From: Terriglobales bacterium
Lineage (GTDB): Bacteria > Acidobacteriota > Terriglobia > Terriglobales > Acidobacteriaceae
Assembly (NCBI GenBank): GCA_025934025.1
Contig: JAICYU010000002.1
Coordinates: forward strand, 1-57,340
Direction of reading: 5' to 3'
DNA: 57,340 bases
Shown here: positions 39,442 through 48,443 of the stretch, piece by piece
How positions within the stretch are numbered: the stretch's first letter is position 1
How the letters are laid out: each line of letters begins with the position of its first letter
The notes under the pieces: generated by a model
Seen by the model: only the letters and a program-made list of their open reading frames with translations
Database searches by the model: none
What the model was told of the DNA's origin: nothing
Translations under genes and position numbers: made by a program

Positions 39442-40590
39442 TTGCTCAACAAGTTCGCCACACGCTTGCTAGCGACGATTTGCCTGGCTATCCCACTCCT
39501 CTGCGGATGCCGGGACGCGCCGGAACCGGTGCCGAACTACCACGAATATGCCTACGTTACGAACGGTGCGGACAACACCGTAAGCGTGATTGATCTTCGG
39601 TCGCTGTCTGGGAAGGCACGAATTCCTGTTGGAAAGAACCCTACCGGAGTGGCCGCCAATCCACACAAGAACGAGCTTTATGTCGTCAACACTGACTCCG
39701 ATAATGTCAGCGTGATTGACGCTGAGACAAGTAAAGTCACTTCGATCATTGGGGTGCATCGCGCCCCTTACTTTATTGACGTTTCCCCGGATGGCAAGCG
39801 CGGTTATGTGGCGAACTCAGGCTCCGCCAATCTCTCCGTGATTGATCTCGATCAAAAGAAAGTCCTCAAGACCATCAATGTGGGCGGCGGCAGCTCCCTG
39901 GCTAAAGTGACGCCTGACGGCAAGCTGGTGGTGGTGACTCTGCGCGATGAAGATTCCGTCGCCGTTGTAGATGCTGAGACGCTCGCGGTTCGGAACAACG
40001 TGAAAACCTGCAGCAAACCTGTTGCTCTGGGCATTCTGCCGGACTCAAGTAAAGTTTTCGTGGCGTGCAGTCAATCGAATCAGATCGCCGTCGTAGACCT
40101 GAAGACGGACAAGCTTCTGGCGCTGCTCGACGTGGGCAAGACTCCCATTTATGTCGCCGCAAAGCCCGATGGCGGCGAAGTTTACGTCTGCAACTTTGAT
40201 GGGCAATCTCTTTCCGAGATCATCAGCGGGACGAATGAAGTCAACAATACTTTCTTGATTGGAAATCGTCCGGTGGAAGCGCTGATTTCGCGCGACAATT
40301 CCCTGCTCTATGTGAGCAACTTCGGGTCCGATTCCGTAGCCGTGTACAGCATTGATAATGGCAAGCGCACCAGTTCGGTGAACGTCGGCAGCCGGCCAGA
40401 AGGGATGGCGTTCTCGCCCAATCACCTGATGCTGCTGGTGGTGAACACCGGAAGCGGAGATCTTACGGTCCTTTCTCTAACCGATCGCAAGGGCAACTCG
40501 CGGGCCGATACGCCGGCACTGGAAACCATGGTCCCATTGGGCCGCGACCCGCGAGCGATTGCGGTGAAGGCATTTGTGAGCCAGCGATGA
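39442..40590 (+). CDS. YVTN-type beta-propeller lipoprotein
   Basis: A 382-residue exported seven-bladed propeller-like protein. A hydrophobic leader (LLATICLAIPLLCGC) ends in a lipobox-like LCGC, so it is probably a lipoprotein. Repeats of the YVTN/NHL type run through the protein: YAYVTNGADNTVSVIDLRS, ELYVVNTDSDNVSVIDAET, RGYVANSGSANLSVIDLDQ, KVFVACSQSNQIAVVDLKT, EVYVCNFDGQSLSEI, LLYVSNFGSDSVAVYSIDN, LLVVNTGSGDLTVLSLTD. Propellers of this kind bind ligands or proteins; none is predicted. The start is TTG at 39442, close behind aroF with GGAAAG upstream. Confidence 0.88.
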   Translation: MLNKFATRLLATICLAIPLLCGCRDAPEPVPNYHEYAYVTNGADNTVSVIDLRSLSGKARIPVGKNPTGVAANPHKNELYVVNTDSDNVSVIDAETSKVTSIIGVHRAPYFIDVSPDGKRGYVANSGSANLSVIDLDQKKVLKTINVGGGSSLAKVTPDGKLVVVTLRDEDSVAVVDAETLAVRNNVKTCSKPVALGILPDSSKVFVACSQSNQIAVVDLKTDKLLALLDVGKTPIYVAAKPDGGEVYVCNFDGQSLSEIISGTNEVNNTFLIGNRPVEALISRDNSLLYVSNFGSDSVAVYSIDNGKRTSSVNVGSRPEGMAFSPNHLMLLVVNTGSGDLTVLSLTDRKGNSRADTPALETMVPLGRDPRAIAVKAFVSQR

Positions 40591-40628
40591 AACCTTGGCG
40601 CTGATCAACGTTGCAAGCGCCGATCGGC

Positions 40629-41366
40629 TCAGACCAGCCCAAGCCCGCCATCAACTGTGAGTACCTGGCCGGTAATGAAGTGAGGGCCGGTGGCGAAGTA
40701 CATCACCGCGCTGACTACATCTTCAGGAGTTCCGTTCCGTCGCATCGGAGCGCGTTCTGCCAACCGCTCCAGCAGGCCTGAATCGCGCCCGCCCTCGCCC
40801 GAGTCAATCATGCCAGGAGCGATGCAGTTTACGGCGATTTCCGGCGCAAAGGCTTTCGCCATCACCCTGGTGAGCATGTGCAGGGCGGCTTTCGAACTGC
40901 AATAGTGCGCGTGAGTGACCCAGGGCTTTTCGCCGCCGAGTGAGCCAAGATTGATGATCCTGCCGTGACTCCCGCGTAGCGCAGGCGTGCAGGCTCGCGA
41001 CATGAGAAACGGCCCGCGAACGTTCACGGCAAAAATGTTGTCCCATTGCTCTTCTGAGATTTCTTCGAACTTCGTGGTCTCAAACAGGCTGGCATTGTTG
41101 ATGAGAACGTCGATTGTTCCAAACTTGTCTACAACCGTTTCCACTGTGTGGGAGACGCTGTTCTGGCTGCGGACATCGCACCTGAGAGCCTCGTACTTTA
41201 CAGAGAGCTTTGTGAGTTCAAGGCTCAAAGCATCTGCGGCCACAACAGAATTCAAGTAGGTGAATGCCACCTGAGCGCCTGCTAGCGCGGTAGCAAGCGC
41301 GATGTGGCGGCCCAGGCCGCGCGCCCCTCCAGTGATGAGGACGGTCTTACCCTTTAGTTCAGACAC
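40629..41366 (-). CDS. Short-chain dehydrogenase/reductase
   Basis: A 245-residue SDR. The Rossmann glycine motif is GGARGLGRHIAL (residues about 12-23), the structural NNAS follows, and the catalytic Ser/Tyr/Lys appear as INLGSLGG and HYCSSKAALH (YxxxK). The ending MYFATGPHFITGQVLTVDGGLGLV is typical of FabG and pteridine reductase (FolM/PTR1)-like enzymes. NADPH preference is suggested by the Arg after the glycines. The substrate cannot be assigned. It is convergent to the propeller gene with no operon partner. Confidence 0.9.
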   Translation of the reverse strand: MSELKGKTVLITGGARGLGRHIALATALAGAQVAFTYLNSVVAADALSLELTKLSVKYEALRCDVRSQNSVSHTVETVVDKFGTIDVLINNASLFETTKFEEISEEQWDNIFAVNVRGPFLMSRACTPALRGSHGRIINLGSLGGEKPWVTHAHYCSSKAALHMLTRVMAKAFAPEIAVNCIAPGMIDSGEGGRDSGLLERLAERAPMRRNGTPEDVVSAVMYFATGPHFITGQVLTVDGGLGLV

Positions 41367-41409
41367 GGGAGAATTGTAAAAGATGGGGGAGGCTGGTTAT
41401 CGTCCGCAG

Positions 41410-41466
41410 GGGCTAAAGCCCAAGGTATCTTGAAGCGCTTGCGGCACGACTAAAGTCGTGCCCTGA
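41410..41466. repeat. Two TAAA-loop palindromes (acidobacterial REP-like)
   Basis: GGGC-TAAA-GCCC (41410-41421) and GGCACGAC-TAAA-GTCGTGCC (41443-41462) are two perfect hairpins with the same loop, followed by CTGA. From memory such paired motifs recur in acidobacterial intergenic regions. It lies between the SDR and the response regulator, and it may serve as a terminator-like or nuclease-resistant structure. Confidence 0.6.
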
Positions 41467-41501
41467 CACTTACCTTCGCTGTTTGGAGTTTTCCGCAAGC
41501 T

Positions 41502-42284
41502 CTACAAGCCGAACAGCTCGCGCAGCCGCTTGGTTTGGGCGCGGCTTACGGGAATCTCAGTCTGCTTGCGGTCATCCATGCGAAGTTGATAGGAGCTCTT
41601 GAACCAGGGCACGACTTCCTTGATCCGGTTGATGTTCACTACAAACGAGCGATGGGCCCGCCAGAACATGTTCGGGTCGAGATCTTCAAGAAGTTGCTCC
41701 AAAGTACGGCAGTTCGACTGCCCTTCATGCTGCGTGGCAGAGATGCTGATGGTTCCGTCGTCTATGGAAGCAAAACAAACATCCTTCTGGTCAACAAGCA
41801 GCAGTCGTCCGGCGGAGCGGAGCAGTACTTTGGAATTTTGCGGTTTCTGCGCTTCCAGCATCCTGACCAACGTATCCAACTGATCGCTGGCAGGATTCTC
41901 CGCTGCTGCCCGCATTCGTTTACGGGCCTTCTCAATGGCCTGAAGCACGCGCTTTTTGTCAAAAGGCTTCAGCAGGTAGTCAATCGCATTCACCTCAAAT
42001 GCCTTGACTGCATATTGATCGAATGCGGTGGCGAAAACGATCTGCGGCACGGCCACCTTTTTGTCCATCAGCTTCTTGAGCACGCCAAATCCGTCAAGCC
42101 CAGGCATTTGCACATCGAGGAACACCAGATCGGGAGAGTGCTCTTTAATGAGGTTGACTGCTTCCAGACCGTTGCGGCCCTGCGCCAGAACATGCACGTC
42201 ATCCACGGATTTCAGCAGATAGCTCAACTCATCGCGCGCGAGCTGCTCGTCATCCACGATTACGGCGGAAAGAGGCACTGACAT
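41502..42284 (-). CDS. LytTR-family response regulator
   Basis: A 260-residue two-component regulator of the LytR/AlgR class. The receiver domain has SAVIVDDEQLARDELSYLL, the phospho-acceptor Asp in PDLVFLDVQMPGLDG, and FATAFDQYAVKAFEVNAIDYLLKPFDKKRV. The C-terminal LytTR DNA-binding domain has CRTLEQLLEDLDPNMFWRAHRSFVVNINRIKEVVPWF, ending RAQTKRLRELFGL. The ATG at 42284 has GGAG close by; the longer track ORF starts too far upstream. No sensor kinase is in the window, so its partner is unknown. Confidence 0.93.
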   Translation of the reverse strand: MSVPLSAVIVDDEQLARDELSYLLKSVDDVHVLAQGRNGLEAVNLIKEHSPDLVFLDVQMPGLDGFGVLKKLMDKKVAVPQIVFATAFDQYAVKAFEVNAIDYLLKPFDKKRVLQAIEKARKRMRAAAENPASDQLDTLVRMLEAQKPQNSKVLLRSAGRLLLVDQKDVCFASIDDGTISISATQHEGQSNCRTLEQLLEDLDPNMFWRAHRSFVVNINRIKEVVPWFKSSYQLRMDDRKQTEIPVSRAQTKRLRELFGL

Positions 42285-42460
42285 TTTCTCCGAATTCAGT
42301 ATAGAGGTTGGCTGGCGCATGCTCAATACGGATTGCACAGGAAACAGTGCAGTTGGCCGGCAAAAGAATTTTTATGTTTGGCTGTCGAATTCCCAGTCTT
42401 TGCGCGTCGTTCAGGCGAGCAGGTACTCGAGAACCTGAAATCACTTCTTAGGAGGAAACG

Positions 42461-43000
42461 ATGAGAAACATACGTTCTGGAGCAACGTGGGTACTAACGC
42501 TTGCAGCAGCGGCATTGATCGGTTTCGGAATAGCGGTGACGCCGGCTTTTGCGGCAGACCAGCAGCCGACGAATGCGAATGCAGCTTTCGCCAAGCTGAA
42601 GACACTGGTTGGCACCTGGGAGGCGGAGTCGAGCAAAGGCAAGGCCGTAAGTACCTATGAACTGGTTGCGAACGGCACGGCGTTGGTCGAGCACATCCAG
42701 GTACCCGGTGAAAGCGAAATGCTGACTGTGTACCATCTGGATGGCGACCATCTCGTGCTGACCCACTATTGCACCGCCGGTAATCAACCAGAGATGCAGG
42801 CTGAAGCCTACGATCCGGCTTCAAATCAACTCAGATTCGATTTTCTTCGTGCCGGCAACCTACTGGACAAGAATGCGGGACACATGCACAGCGCGGTATT
42901 GAAGTTCACCAGCGACAATTCGTTTACCGCGAACTGGAGCTTTCAGGAAGGCGGAAAGATTCGCTTCGTCGAGAGCCTCCCCTACACGCGAGTAAAATAG
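42461..43000 (+). CDS. Secreted protein of unknown function (DUF1579-like)
   Basis: A 179-residue exported protein. The signal peptide MRNIRSGATWVLTLAAAALIGFGIAVTPAFA is followed by AFAKLKTLVGTWEAESSKGKAVSTYELVANGTALVEHIQVPGESEMLTVYHLDGDHLVLTHYCTAGNQPEM. The LxGTWEA...Y.LV..GtalvE layout recalls lipocalin-like DUF1579-type domains. Function is unknown. AGGAGGAAACG precedes the ATG, a very strong ribosome site. A hairpin separates it from the YCII gene downstream, which is on the same strand. Confidence 0.82.
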   Translation: MRNIRSGATWVLTLAAAALIGFGIAVTPAFAADQQPTNANAAFAKLKTLVGTWEAESSKGKAVSTYELVANGTALVEHIQVPGESEMLTVYHLDGDHLVLTHYCTAGNQPEMQAEAYDPASNQLRFDFLRAGNLLDKNAGHMHSAVLKFTSDNSFTANWSFQEGGKIRFVESLPYTRVK

Positions 43001-43013
43001 CGCAAATCACTTC

Positions 43014-43035
43014 AGGGGGAGCTTCTGCTCTCCTT
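43014..43035 (+). terminator. Hairpin after the secreted-protein gene
   Basis: AGGGGGAGC-TTCT-GCTCTCCTT can form a 9-bp stem with two G-U pairs. The trailing T run is weak (TTGTGC), so it may be an inefficient terminator or attenuator between the secreted-protein gene and the YCII-ECF pair. Confidence 0.4.
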
Positions 43036-43065
43036 GTGCTGGGCAACGAAATACAAGGAGGAATG

Positions 43066-43470
43066 ATGAGATACATGCTGCTGATTTACAGGGGCGAAGA
43101 AGAATTAGCCAGGCTTACGGACCAGGAGAGGCACCAAACCATTAATGCCGTTCATGACCTCATGGATGAGTGGCGGTCAACAGGCGTTTTGGAAGGAGCC
43201 GAGCCGCTGACCCGCACTTCCACTGCGACAACCGTCCGGGTGCAAAACGGCAAGAGCCTGATCACGGACGGTCCATTTGCCGAAACGCGCGAGCAGCTCG
43301 CCGGGTACTACATTCTCAATTGCAAGAACCAGGAAGAAGCAGTGGCCTATGCCGCGCGGATTCCTATCTGTGGCGGAAGCAATGGATGTGTCGAGGTGAG
43401 AGAGCTTCCCGGTCTGCCAGCACGGGTGGAAGAAACTGCTGAGGCCGTTTCCGCTTCAGTCAATGGATGA
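43066..43470 (+). CDS. YCII/DGPF-domain protein
   Basis: A 134-residue YCII-related protein. The sequence MRYMLLIYRGEEELARLTDQERHQTINAVHDLMDEWRSTG is followed by the signature LITDGPFAETREQLAGYYILNCKNQEEAVAYAARIP (the DGPF motif). Family members are small ferredoxin-like dimers that may act as enzymes. Genes of this type are known to sit beside ECF42 sigma factors, and here it overlaps the sigma gene by 8 bases. The ATG at 43066 has AAGGAGG at good spacing; the ATG at 43063 and 43075 are alternatives. Confidence 0.92.
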   Translation: MRYMLLIYRGEEELARLTDQERHQTINAVHDLMDEWRSTGVLEGAEPLTRTSTATTVRVQNGKSLITDGPFAETREQLAGYYILNCKNQEEAVAYAARIPICGGSNGCVEVRELPGLPARVEETAEAVSASVNG

Positions 43471-44722
43471 GATCCAGAGTACGGTGGAGGCGATATTCCG
43501 GCGCGAGTCCGGCCGGATTATCGCCGCGCTCATCCGCATTGCAGGCTCCTTTGATCGGGCTGAAGAAGCTATGCAGGACGCTTTTGCCTCGGCCCTGACG
43601 GCCTGGCCGGAAAAAGGCATTCCCGAAAACCCCGGAGCATGGATCACCGCGGTCGCGCATCGCCGACTGATTGACTACGGACGCAAAGAGCGGACCCGCC
43701 GGGAGAAACAGGAGCCGCTGCTCTATGAGACTCCGACCGTGCAGCAGCCCGAGGCCGAAATGCTCTTCGAAACAGCCGAATCGGAATATCCCGACGACCG
43801 CTTGCGTTTGATCTTTACGTGCTGCCATCCGGCGCTGAATGCGGAAGCGCAGGTAGCGCTCACGCTGCGCACTCTCGGCGGATTGAATACGCCGGAGATC
43901 GCACGCGCTTTTCTTTTGCCCGAGCCGACCCTGGCGCAACGGCTGGTGCGCGCGAAACGCAAGATTCAGGACGCCAACATTCCTTACGAGGTCCCTCCAC
44001 GCGACCAGATCGCGGAGCGGCTGGCCCAAGTGCAGTCGGTGATCTATCTGATCTTCAATGAAGGATACGCCGCCACCTCCGGCGACAGCCTAATACGCAG
44101 GGAACTCTGCGGTGAGGCAATCCGTCTGGGACGAACGCTCGCCGAACTCGTGCCTGCTGAGCCGGAGAATCTGGGCCTGCTGGCGCTGATGCTGCTGCAC
44201 GATTCGCGGCGCGACGCGAGGGTTGATCACGACGGAAAGATCGTGGTGCTCGAAGAGCAAGACCGCTCTCTCTGGGATGGCGAAAAAATCCGTGAAGGCT
44301 GCGGGCTCGTCCACCGCGCGCTGCGGTTGCGACGAATAGGGCCCTATCAGTTGCAAGCAGCAATCGCCGCGGTGCATTGTGAGTCGCCCTCGGCTGCTGA
44401 AACCGACTGGCGGGAAATCGCGGCGCTCTACCGCGAGCTGTTGCACATTTCTCCTTCGCCGGTTGTGGCTCTCAACCATGCCGTTGCGATTGCAATGAGT
44501 GAAGGACTGGATCGTGGGGTGGCACAAATTGATGAACTTGGCGCTTCAGGCGAGCTTAAGGGCTACCATCTATTCCATGCCGCGCGAGCCGATCTTCTGC
44601 GCCGGATGGGACGCAACTCGGAAGCCGCACAAGCGTATGAGGAGGCCTTGCGCCTGGCAACGAACGCAGTGGAGCGGGAATACTTACGAGCAAGATTGAA
44701 CACGCTCCGAAGCGTCAGCTAG
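43463..44722 (+). CDS. ECF sigma factor with C-terminal TPR-like extension (ECF42 type)
   Basis: A 419-residue sigma factor, much longer than the 180-200 residues of a basic ECF. Sigma region 2 spans about residues 5-75 (AALIRIAGSFDRAEEAMQDAFASALTAWPEKGIPENPGAWITAVAHRRLID), and region 4 about 110-165 (LIFTCCHPALNAEAQVALTLRTLGGLNTPEIARAFLLPEPTLAQRLVRAKRKIQ). The rest is helical (DUF6596-like) with TPR-like repeats ending HAARADLLRRMGRNSEAAQAYEEALRLATN. ECF42 factors carry such extensions and pair with DGPF/YCII genes instead of an anti-sigma factor, as here. It is translationally coupled to the YCII gene. Confidence 0.92.
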   Translation: MDEIQSTVEAIFRRESGRIIAALIRIAGSFDRAEEAMQDAFASALTAWPEKGIPENPGAWITAVAHRRLIDYGRKERTRREKQEPLLYETPTVQQPEAEMLFETAESEYPDDRLRLIFTCCHPALNAEAQVALTLRTLGGLNTPEIARAFLLPEPTLAQRLVRAKRKIQDANIPYEVPPRDQIAERLAQVQSVIYLIFNEGYAATSGDSLIRRELCGEAIRLGRTLAELVPAEPENLGLLALMLLHDSRRDARVDHDGKIVVLEEQDRSLWDGEKIREGCGLVHRALRLRRIGPYQLQAAIAAVHCESPSAAETDWREIAALYRELLHISPSPVVALNHAVAIAMSEGLDRGVAQIDELGASGELKGYHLFHAARADLLRRMGRNSEAAQAYEEALRLATNAVEREYLRARLNTLRSVS

Positions 44723-45708
44723 CTGTTTCGCGCGATGACAAACTCGGGAATGCCCAGCAGACATCGTTTGATTTCAGAATCAGGAAACGAGCAGATGGCT
44801 TTCCGCGCGGTTTCGGCGTGGCGTGCGGCTTCGTCGTAGGCGTACTGAATGGAGCCGTAGCGACTGAGCAGGTTCAGGATCTCGCCGTGTTGTACGCTCA
44901 CCAGCGCCCGCTCCTCCAGCACTGCTTCCACCAGCTTGCGTTCAGCTGGAGTGCAGCGTCCTAGAGCGTGGATTACAGCCATGGTAACTTTCCCTTCGCG
45001 CAGATCGCTGGCTACTGGCTTGCCCAGGACTTCTTCTGAGGCGGTGAGATCCAGCGCGTCATCCACGATCTGGAAGGCTAGACCCAGATGTCTACCGTAA
45101 TCCCCTATAAGTGATTCCTGCTCTTCTGTGGCTTTGCCTAGGACCGCGCCTAAACGCATGGAAGCTGAGAACAAGCAGGCCGTCTTGCGGAAGATGAGAT
45201 CAAGATGTTCTTCCAGGGGGATGCACTTACCGAGCTTCTCCATTTGCAGGAGCTCGCCTTCCACCATCTTCTGGGTGAGATCTATCAGCAAATCGAGCAC
45301 GCGAAAGTTGCGTTCCTGGACGGCGATTTTGAAGGCCTGCATGTAAAGCCAGTCGCCGGCGAGCACGCATTTCGAATTGCCCCACTGCGTATTAGCGGCA
45401 GGACGGCCGCGGCGGGTCTTAGCTTCGTCAATGATGTCGTCGTGAACAAGTGTCGCTGTGTGGATGATTTCGACTACGGCGCCCAGGCGCACAGCGCTGC
45501 GCTCATCATGGGGGAAAAGCTTGGCGGAAAGCAGCAGCAGGGCGGGACGAATGCGCTTGCCGCCGCCGGCGCGCAGGTGCTCGCCAATATCGGTGATGGC
45601 GCGCACGCCGGAGACCGTATCGCGCCCGAACTCGCGCTCAATGGCTGCAAGCTCGTCGCGTAGCAATTCAAAAACTTCTCTTCCGTTCGATGTGGCAGGA
45701 GAACTCAA
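44719..45708 (-). CDS. ispB: Polyprenyl diphosphate synthase
   Basis: A 329-residue all-trans polyprenyl synthase, probably for the side chain of menaquinone or ubiquinone. The first aspartate-rich motif is LVHDDIIDEAKTRRGRP and the second is LAFQIVDDALDLTAS; GGGKRIRPALLLLSA is the IPP-binding region. Residues before the first motif (AVVEIIHTATLVHDD) are small, consistent with a long-chain product, but chain length cannot be fixed from sequence. The start is TTG at 45708 with AAGGGA upstream, 11 bases after the yajQ stop. It is in an operon with yajQ. Confidence 0.92.
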   Translation of the reverse strand: MSSPATSNGREVFELLRDELAAIEREFGRDTVSGVRAITDIGEHLRAGGGKRIRPALLLLSAKLFPHDERSAVRLGAVVEIIHTATLVHDDIIDEAKTRRGRPAANTQWGNSKCVLAGDWLYMQAFKIAVQERNFRVLDLLIDLTQKMVEGELLQMEKLGKCIPLEEHLDLIFRKTACLFSASMRLGAVLGKATEEQESLIGDYGRHLGLAFQIVDDALDLTASEEVLGKPVASDLREGKVTMAVIHALGRCTPAERKLVEAVLEERALVSVQHGEILNLLSRYGSIQYAYDEAARHAETARKAICSFPDSEIKRCLLGIPEFVIARNS

Positions 45709-45719
45709 TCGCCGTCCCT

Positions 45720-46220
45720 TCAGTTGTTGCGATAGTTCGTGAACTGCATGTCAATACCGAAGTCGTGCCCACGCAGCAATGCAATGATTTCCTGCAAGAT
45801 GTCTCGGTCTTTGCCGGAGACACGCACCGAGTCGCCCTGAATGGAAGCTTGGACTTTCTTTTTGGAGTCCTTGATGACCTTTACGATTTCGCGCGCCTTT
45901 TCTGTGGGGATACCCTGCTGCATCGTCACTTTCTGCCGCGCCCGCGAACCGGCGGCCGGTTCCACGACCCCATAGGTCAGCGCTTTCAGAGGAACGCCGC
46001 GCTTCACCAGCTTGCTTTGCAGGATGTCATTGACGGCCTTCAACTTGTATTCATCAGCGGAGGCGAGAATGATGGCGTCCTTGCCTTCCAAGTTGATCTC
46101 GGATTTCGAGTCCTTTAGGTCGAAACGGGTGTGGATCTCCTTTAACGCGTTCTGAATCGCATTCGTCACTTCCTGAAGGTCCACTTTGCTTACAATATCG
46201 AACGAGTTCTCTGTCGCCAT
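45720..46220 (-). CDS. yajQ: YajQ-family nucleotide-binding protein
   Basis: A 166-residue protein with two ferredoxin-like halves. The family start [81 protein letters not shown] is clear, as is the end [34 protein letters not shown]. YajQ proteins bind nucleotides, and cyclic di-GMP in Xanthomonas, where one acts as an effector. Whether that holds here is unknown, though a GGDEF protein is encoded in the window. It is first of the pair with the prenyl synthase. Confidence 0.95.
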   Translation of the reverse strand: MATENSFDIVSKVDLQEVTNAIQNALKEIHTRFDLKDSKSEINLEGKDAIILASADEYKLKAVNDILQSKLVKRGVPLKALTYGVVEPAAGSRARQKVTMQQGIPTEKAREIVKVIKDSKKKVQASIQGDSVRVSGKDRDILQEIIALLRGHDFGIDMQFTNYRNN

Positions 46221-46361
46221 GCTGGTATTAGCTTACTAGAGGCATAGCGAGGTGCGGGAAAATTTCGCCTAAACGCGGCACGGGTCGGTTGCGTTAATCA
46301 TGCGTAACTTTGCTGCTGTTCAAGACTCTTTCAGTTTTCCAGATTCTCCTCAGGAGACAGA

Positions 46362-47084
46362 ATGCCCGAGTACACAATTAAGCTGCTGGAGACACACGAG
46401 GTTGCGGAAGGCACGATGGCCTTTCATATGGAAAGGCCCGTCGGATTCGATTTCAAGCCTGGCCAATCGGCCGATCTCACCATGCTGGACCCGCCGGAGA
46501 ACGACGAGGCGGGCAATATTCGCACGTTTTCGATCGCCAGCGCGCCCTCGGAAAGCAGCCTGATGTTTGCCACCCGGCTGCGTGACACAGCGTTCAAGCG
46601 GTCGCTGCGCACACTGCCCGCAAGTGCACTGTTCAAAATGGAGGGGCCTTCGGGCGGGTTCAACCTGCACAAGAATCCAACCAAGCCCGGAGTGTTTCTT
46701 GCCGGAGGGATCGGCATTACGCCATTCATGAGCATGATTGGCGAGGCCGGACATGTCAAAGACCCGCACCAGCTCTATCTTTTTTATTCCAACCGGCGTC
46801 CGGAAGATGCGGCTTTTCTGCAGGAACTCGCAGCCATGCCGCAGCGGAATCCCAACTTCCACCTGATCGCCACTATGGCCGAGATGGAGAAATCCAAGCA
46901 GAATTGGGAAGGCGAGCGCGGCTTCATCAACGCCGCGATGCTCCAGCGCCATCTGCCAAGCCTGAGCGGGCCAATCTTCTATGTCGCCGGGCCGCCGGGA
47001 ATGGTGGCAGCCATGCGCGACATGCTGACAAAAGCCGGCGTGGACGAAGACGACATCAGAAGCGAGGACTTCCCTGGCTACTAA
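46362..47084 (+). CDS. Ferredoxin-NAD(P)+ reductase-like flavoprotein
   Basis: A 240-residue FAD-binding oxidoreductase. The FAD domain includes FDFKPGQSADLTMLDPPENDEAGNIRTFSIASAPSESSLMFATRL (RxxS/TSIAS flavin motif), and the NAD(P) domain has FLAGGIGITPFMSMI and IFYVAGPPGMVAAMRDMLTKAGVDEDDIRSEDFPGY. There is no ferredoxin domain, so it must use a separate electron carrier or act on a small acceptor. CAGGAGA precedes the ATG. It stands alone, 69 bases before lysA. Confidence 0.92.
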   Translation: MPEYTIKLLETHEVAEGTMAFHMERPVGFDFKPGQSADLTMLDPPENDEAGNIRTFSIASAPSESSLMFATRLRDTAFKRSLRTLPASALFKMEGPSGGFNLHKNPTKPGVFLAGGIGITPFMSMIGEAGHVKDPHQLYLFYSNRRPEDAAFLQELAAMPQRNPNFHLIATMAEMEKSKQNWEGERGFINAAMLQRHLPSLSGPIFYVAGPPGMVAAMRDMLTKAGVDEDDIRSEDFPGY

Positions 47085-47153
47085 GGCTGGTTGGCATGCA
47101 GCCCGATTCAGAGTATGAGGCGGCGCCTGTAAGGCTGCTAGAATCCCTTTCTC

Positions 47154-48443
47154 ATGCTCACTCGCGCTCCAGGCTTTCTTTACAAGAATGGCGAGCTATA
47201 TTGTGAAGGGGTGTCTCTAGCCTCGCTTGCGAAAAAATTCGCGACGCCACTGTACGTCTATGCCACTACTGCAATTCGCGAGCGCTTCGCGTTGCTTGAT
47301 CGTGCATTTCGCGGCGTGAAGCACACGCTCTGCTATTCGGTGAAAGCCAACTCCAACCTGAGTATTCTTCGGTTCCTGGCGCAGCTCGGGGCAGGATTTG
47401 ACATCGTCTCTGGCGGTGAACTGGAACGCGTGCGCCTGGCAAGCAAGCCTTCATTGAAGGGCATTGTTTTCTCCGGTGTGGGTAAGACTGCGGAAGAGAT
47501 GACCCTGGCGCTCAAGAGCGGGATTCTCCTCTTCAATATCGAGAGCGAGGGCGAACTCGACCTGCTGGCCCGCTGCGCCGCAGCTCTTCGCAAACACGCG
47601 GACATCGCCTTTCGCGTGAACCCTGACGTGCCGGCGGAGACGCATCCGTATATTTCCACGGGCCTGCGAGAACATAAGTTTGGTGTTCCCATTAGCGCGG
47701 CGCGGCGACTCTATCAGATTGCAGCAGCTCATCCTTATCTGCGTGTCGCGGGAGTAAGCCTGCATATCGGCTCACAAATCACTGACGTTGCTCCTTTTCG
47801 TCTGGCTCTAGAGCGTGCCGTCGAACTGGTTGAGCAATTGGCCACAGACGGGCACAAGATCCGATTTCTCGATGCAGGCGGGGGCCTGGGAATTTCATAC
47901 AACAGGAACCATCCCGAAGATTACGCTGCCCTTGCGCGCCGCTATGCTGAAGCCGTCACCGTCCCATTACGCAAGCTGAAACGCAACCGCCCGCATCTTC
48001 TGCTCGAACCTGGGCGCTTCATCGTTGCCCAGGCCGGAGCTCTTGTCACGCGTGTTCTGTACCGCAAGGAAAACGGAACAAAGCGATTCACGATCGTGGA
48101 TGCCGCGATGAACGATCTGCTGCGACCCTCTCTGTACGGTGCTCGTCATGAGGTCGTCCCCGTAGACCTGAGGGTTAATGAGTCAGCGCGGAGCCAATCC
48201 GACATCTGCGGGCCAATTTGCGAAACCGGGGATTTCCTGGCGCGCGATGTTCCGCTGCCCGTGGTCGCCCCCGGCTCATTGCTCTGCGTTTACGATGCTG
48301 GCGCTTATGGTATGTCCCTGGCATCGAACTACAACACTCGCCCGCGCGCCGCTGAAGTATTGATTGATGGCCGGCGTGCTCGCATGGTGCGGCGCCGCGA
48401 ACAGTTGAAAGACATGCTCCGCCCGGAAGTTGATTGCTTATGA
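47154..48443 (+). CDS. lysA: Diaminopimelate decarboxylase
   Basis: A 429-residue PLP enzyme for the last step of lysine synthesis. The PLP lysine is in LCYSVKANSNLSILRFLAQLGAGFDIVSGGEL, the glycine-rich phosphate site in DAGGGLGISY, HIGSQITD and LLLEPGRFIVAQAG are conserved, and the substrate-specific GPICETGDFLARD and YDAGAYGMSLASNYNTRPR are present. It is full length with no fusion to aspartokinase. Its stop overlaps the ATG of the next gene (ATGA), so the two are translationally coupled. Confidence 0.96.
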   Translation: MLTRAPGFLYKNGELYCEGVSLASLAKKFATPLYVYATTAIRERFALLDRAFRGVKHTLCYSVKANSNLSILRFLAQLGAGFDIVSGGELERVRLASKPSLKGIVFSGVGKTAEEMTLALKSGILLFNIESEGELDLLARCAAALRKHADIAFRVNPDVPAETHPYISTGLREHKFGVPISAARRLYQIAAAHPYLRVAGVSLHIGSQITDVAPFRLALERAVELVEQLATDGHKIRFLDAGGGLGISYNRNHPEDYAALARRYAEAVTVPLRKLKRNRPHLLLEPGRFIVAQAGALVTRVLYRKENGTKRFTIVDAAMNDLLRPSLYGARHEVVPVDLRVNESARSQSDICGPICETGDFLARDVPLPVVAPGSLLCVYDAGAYGMSLASNYNTRPRAAEVLIDGRRARMVRRREQLKDMLRPEVDCL

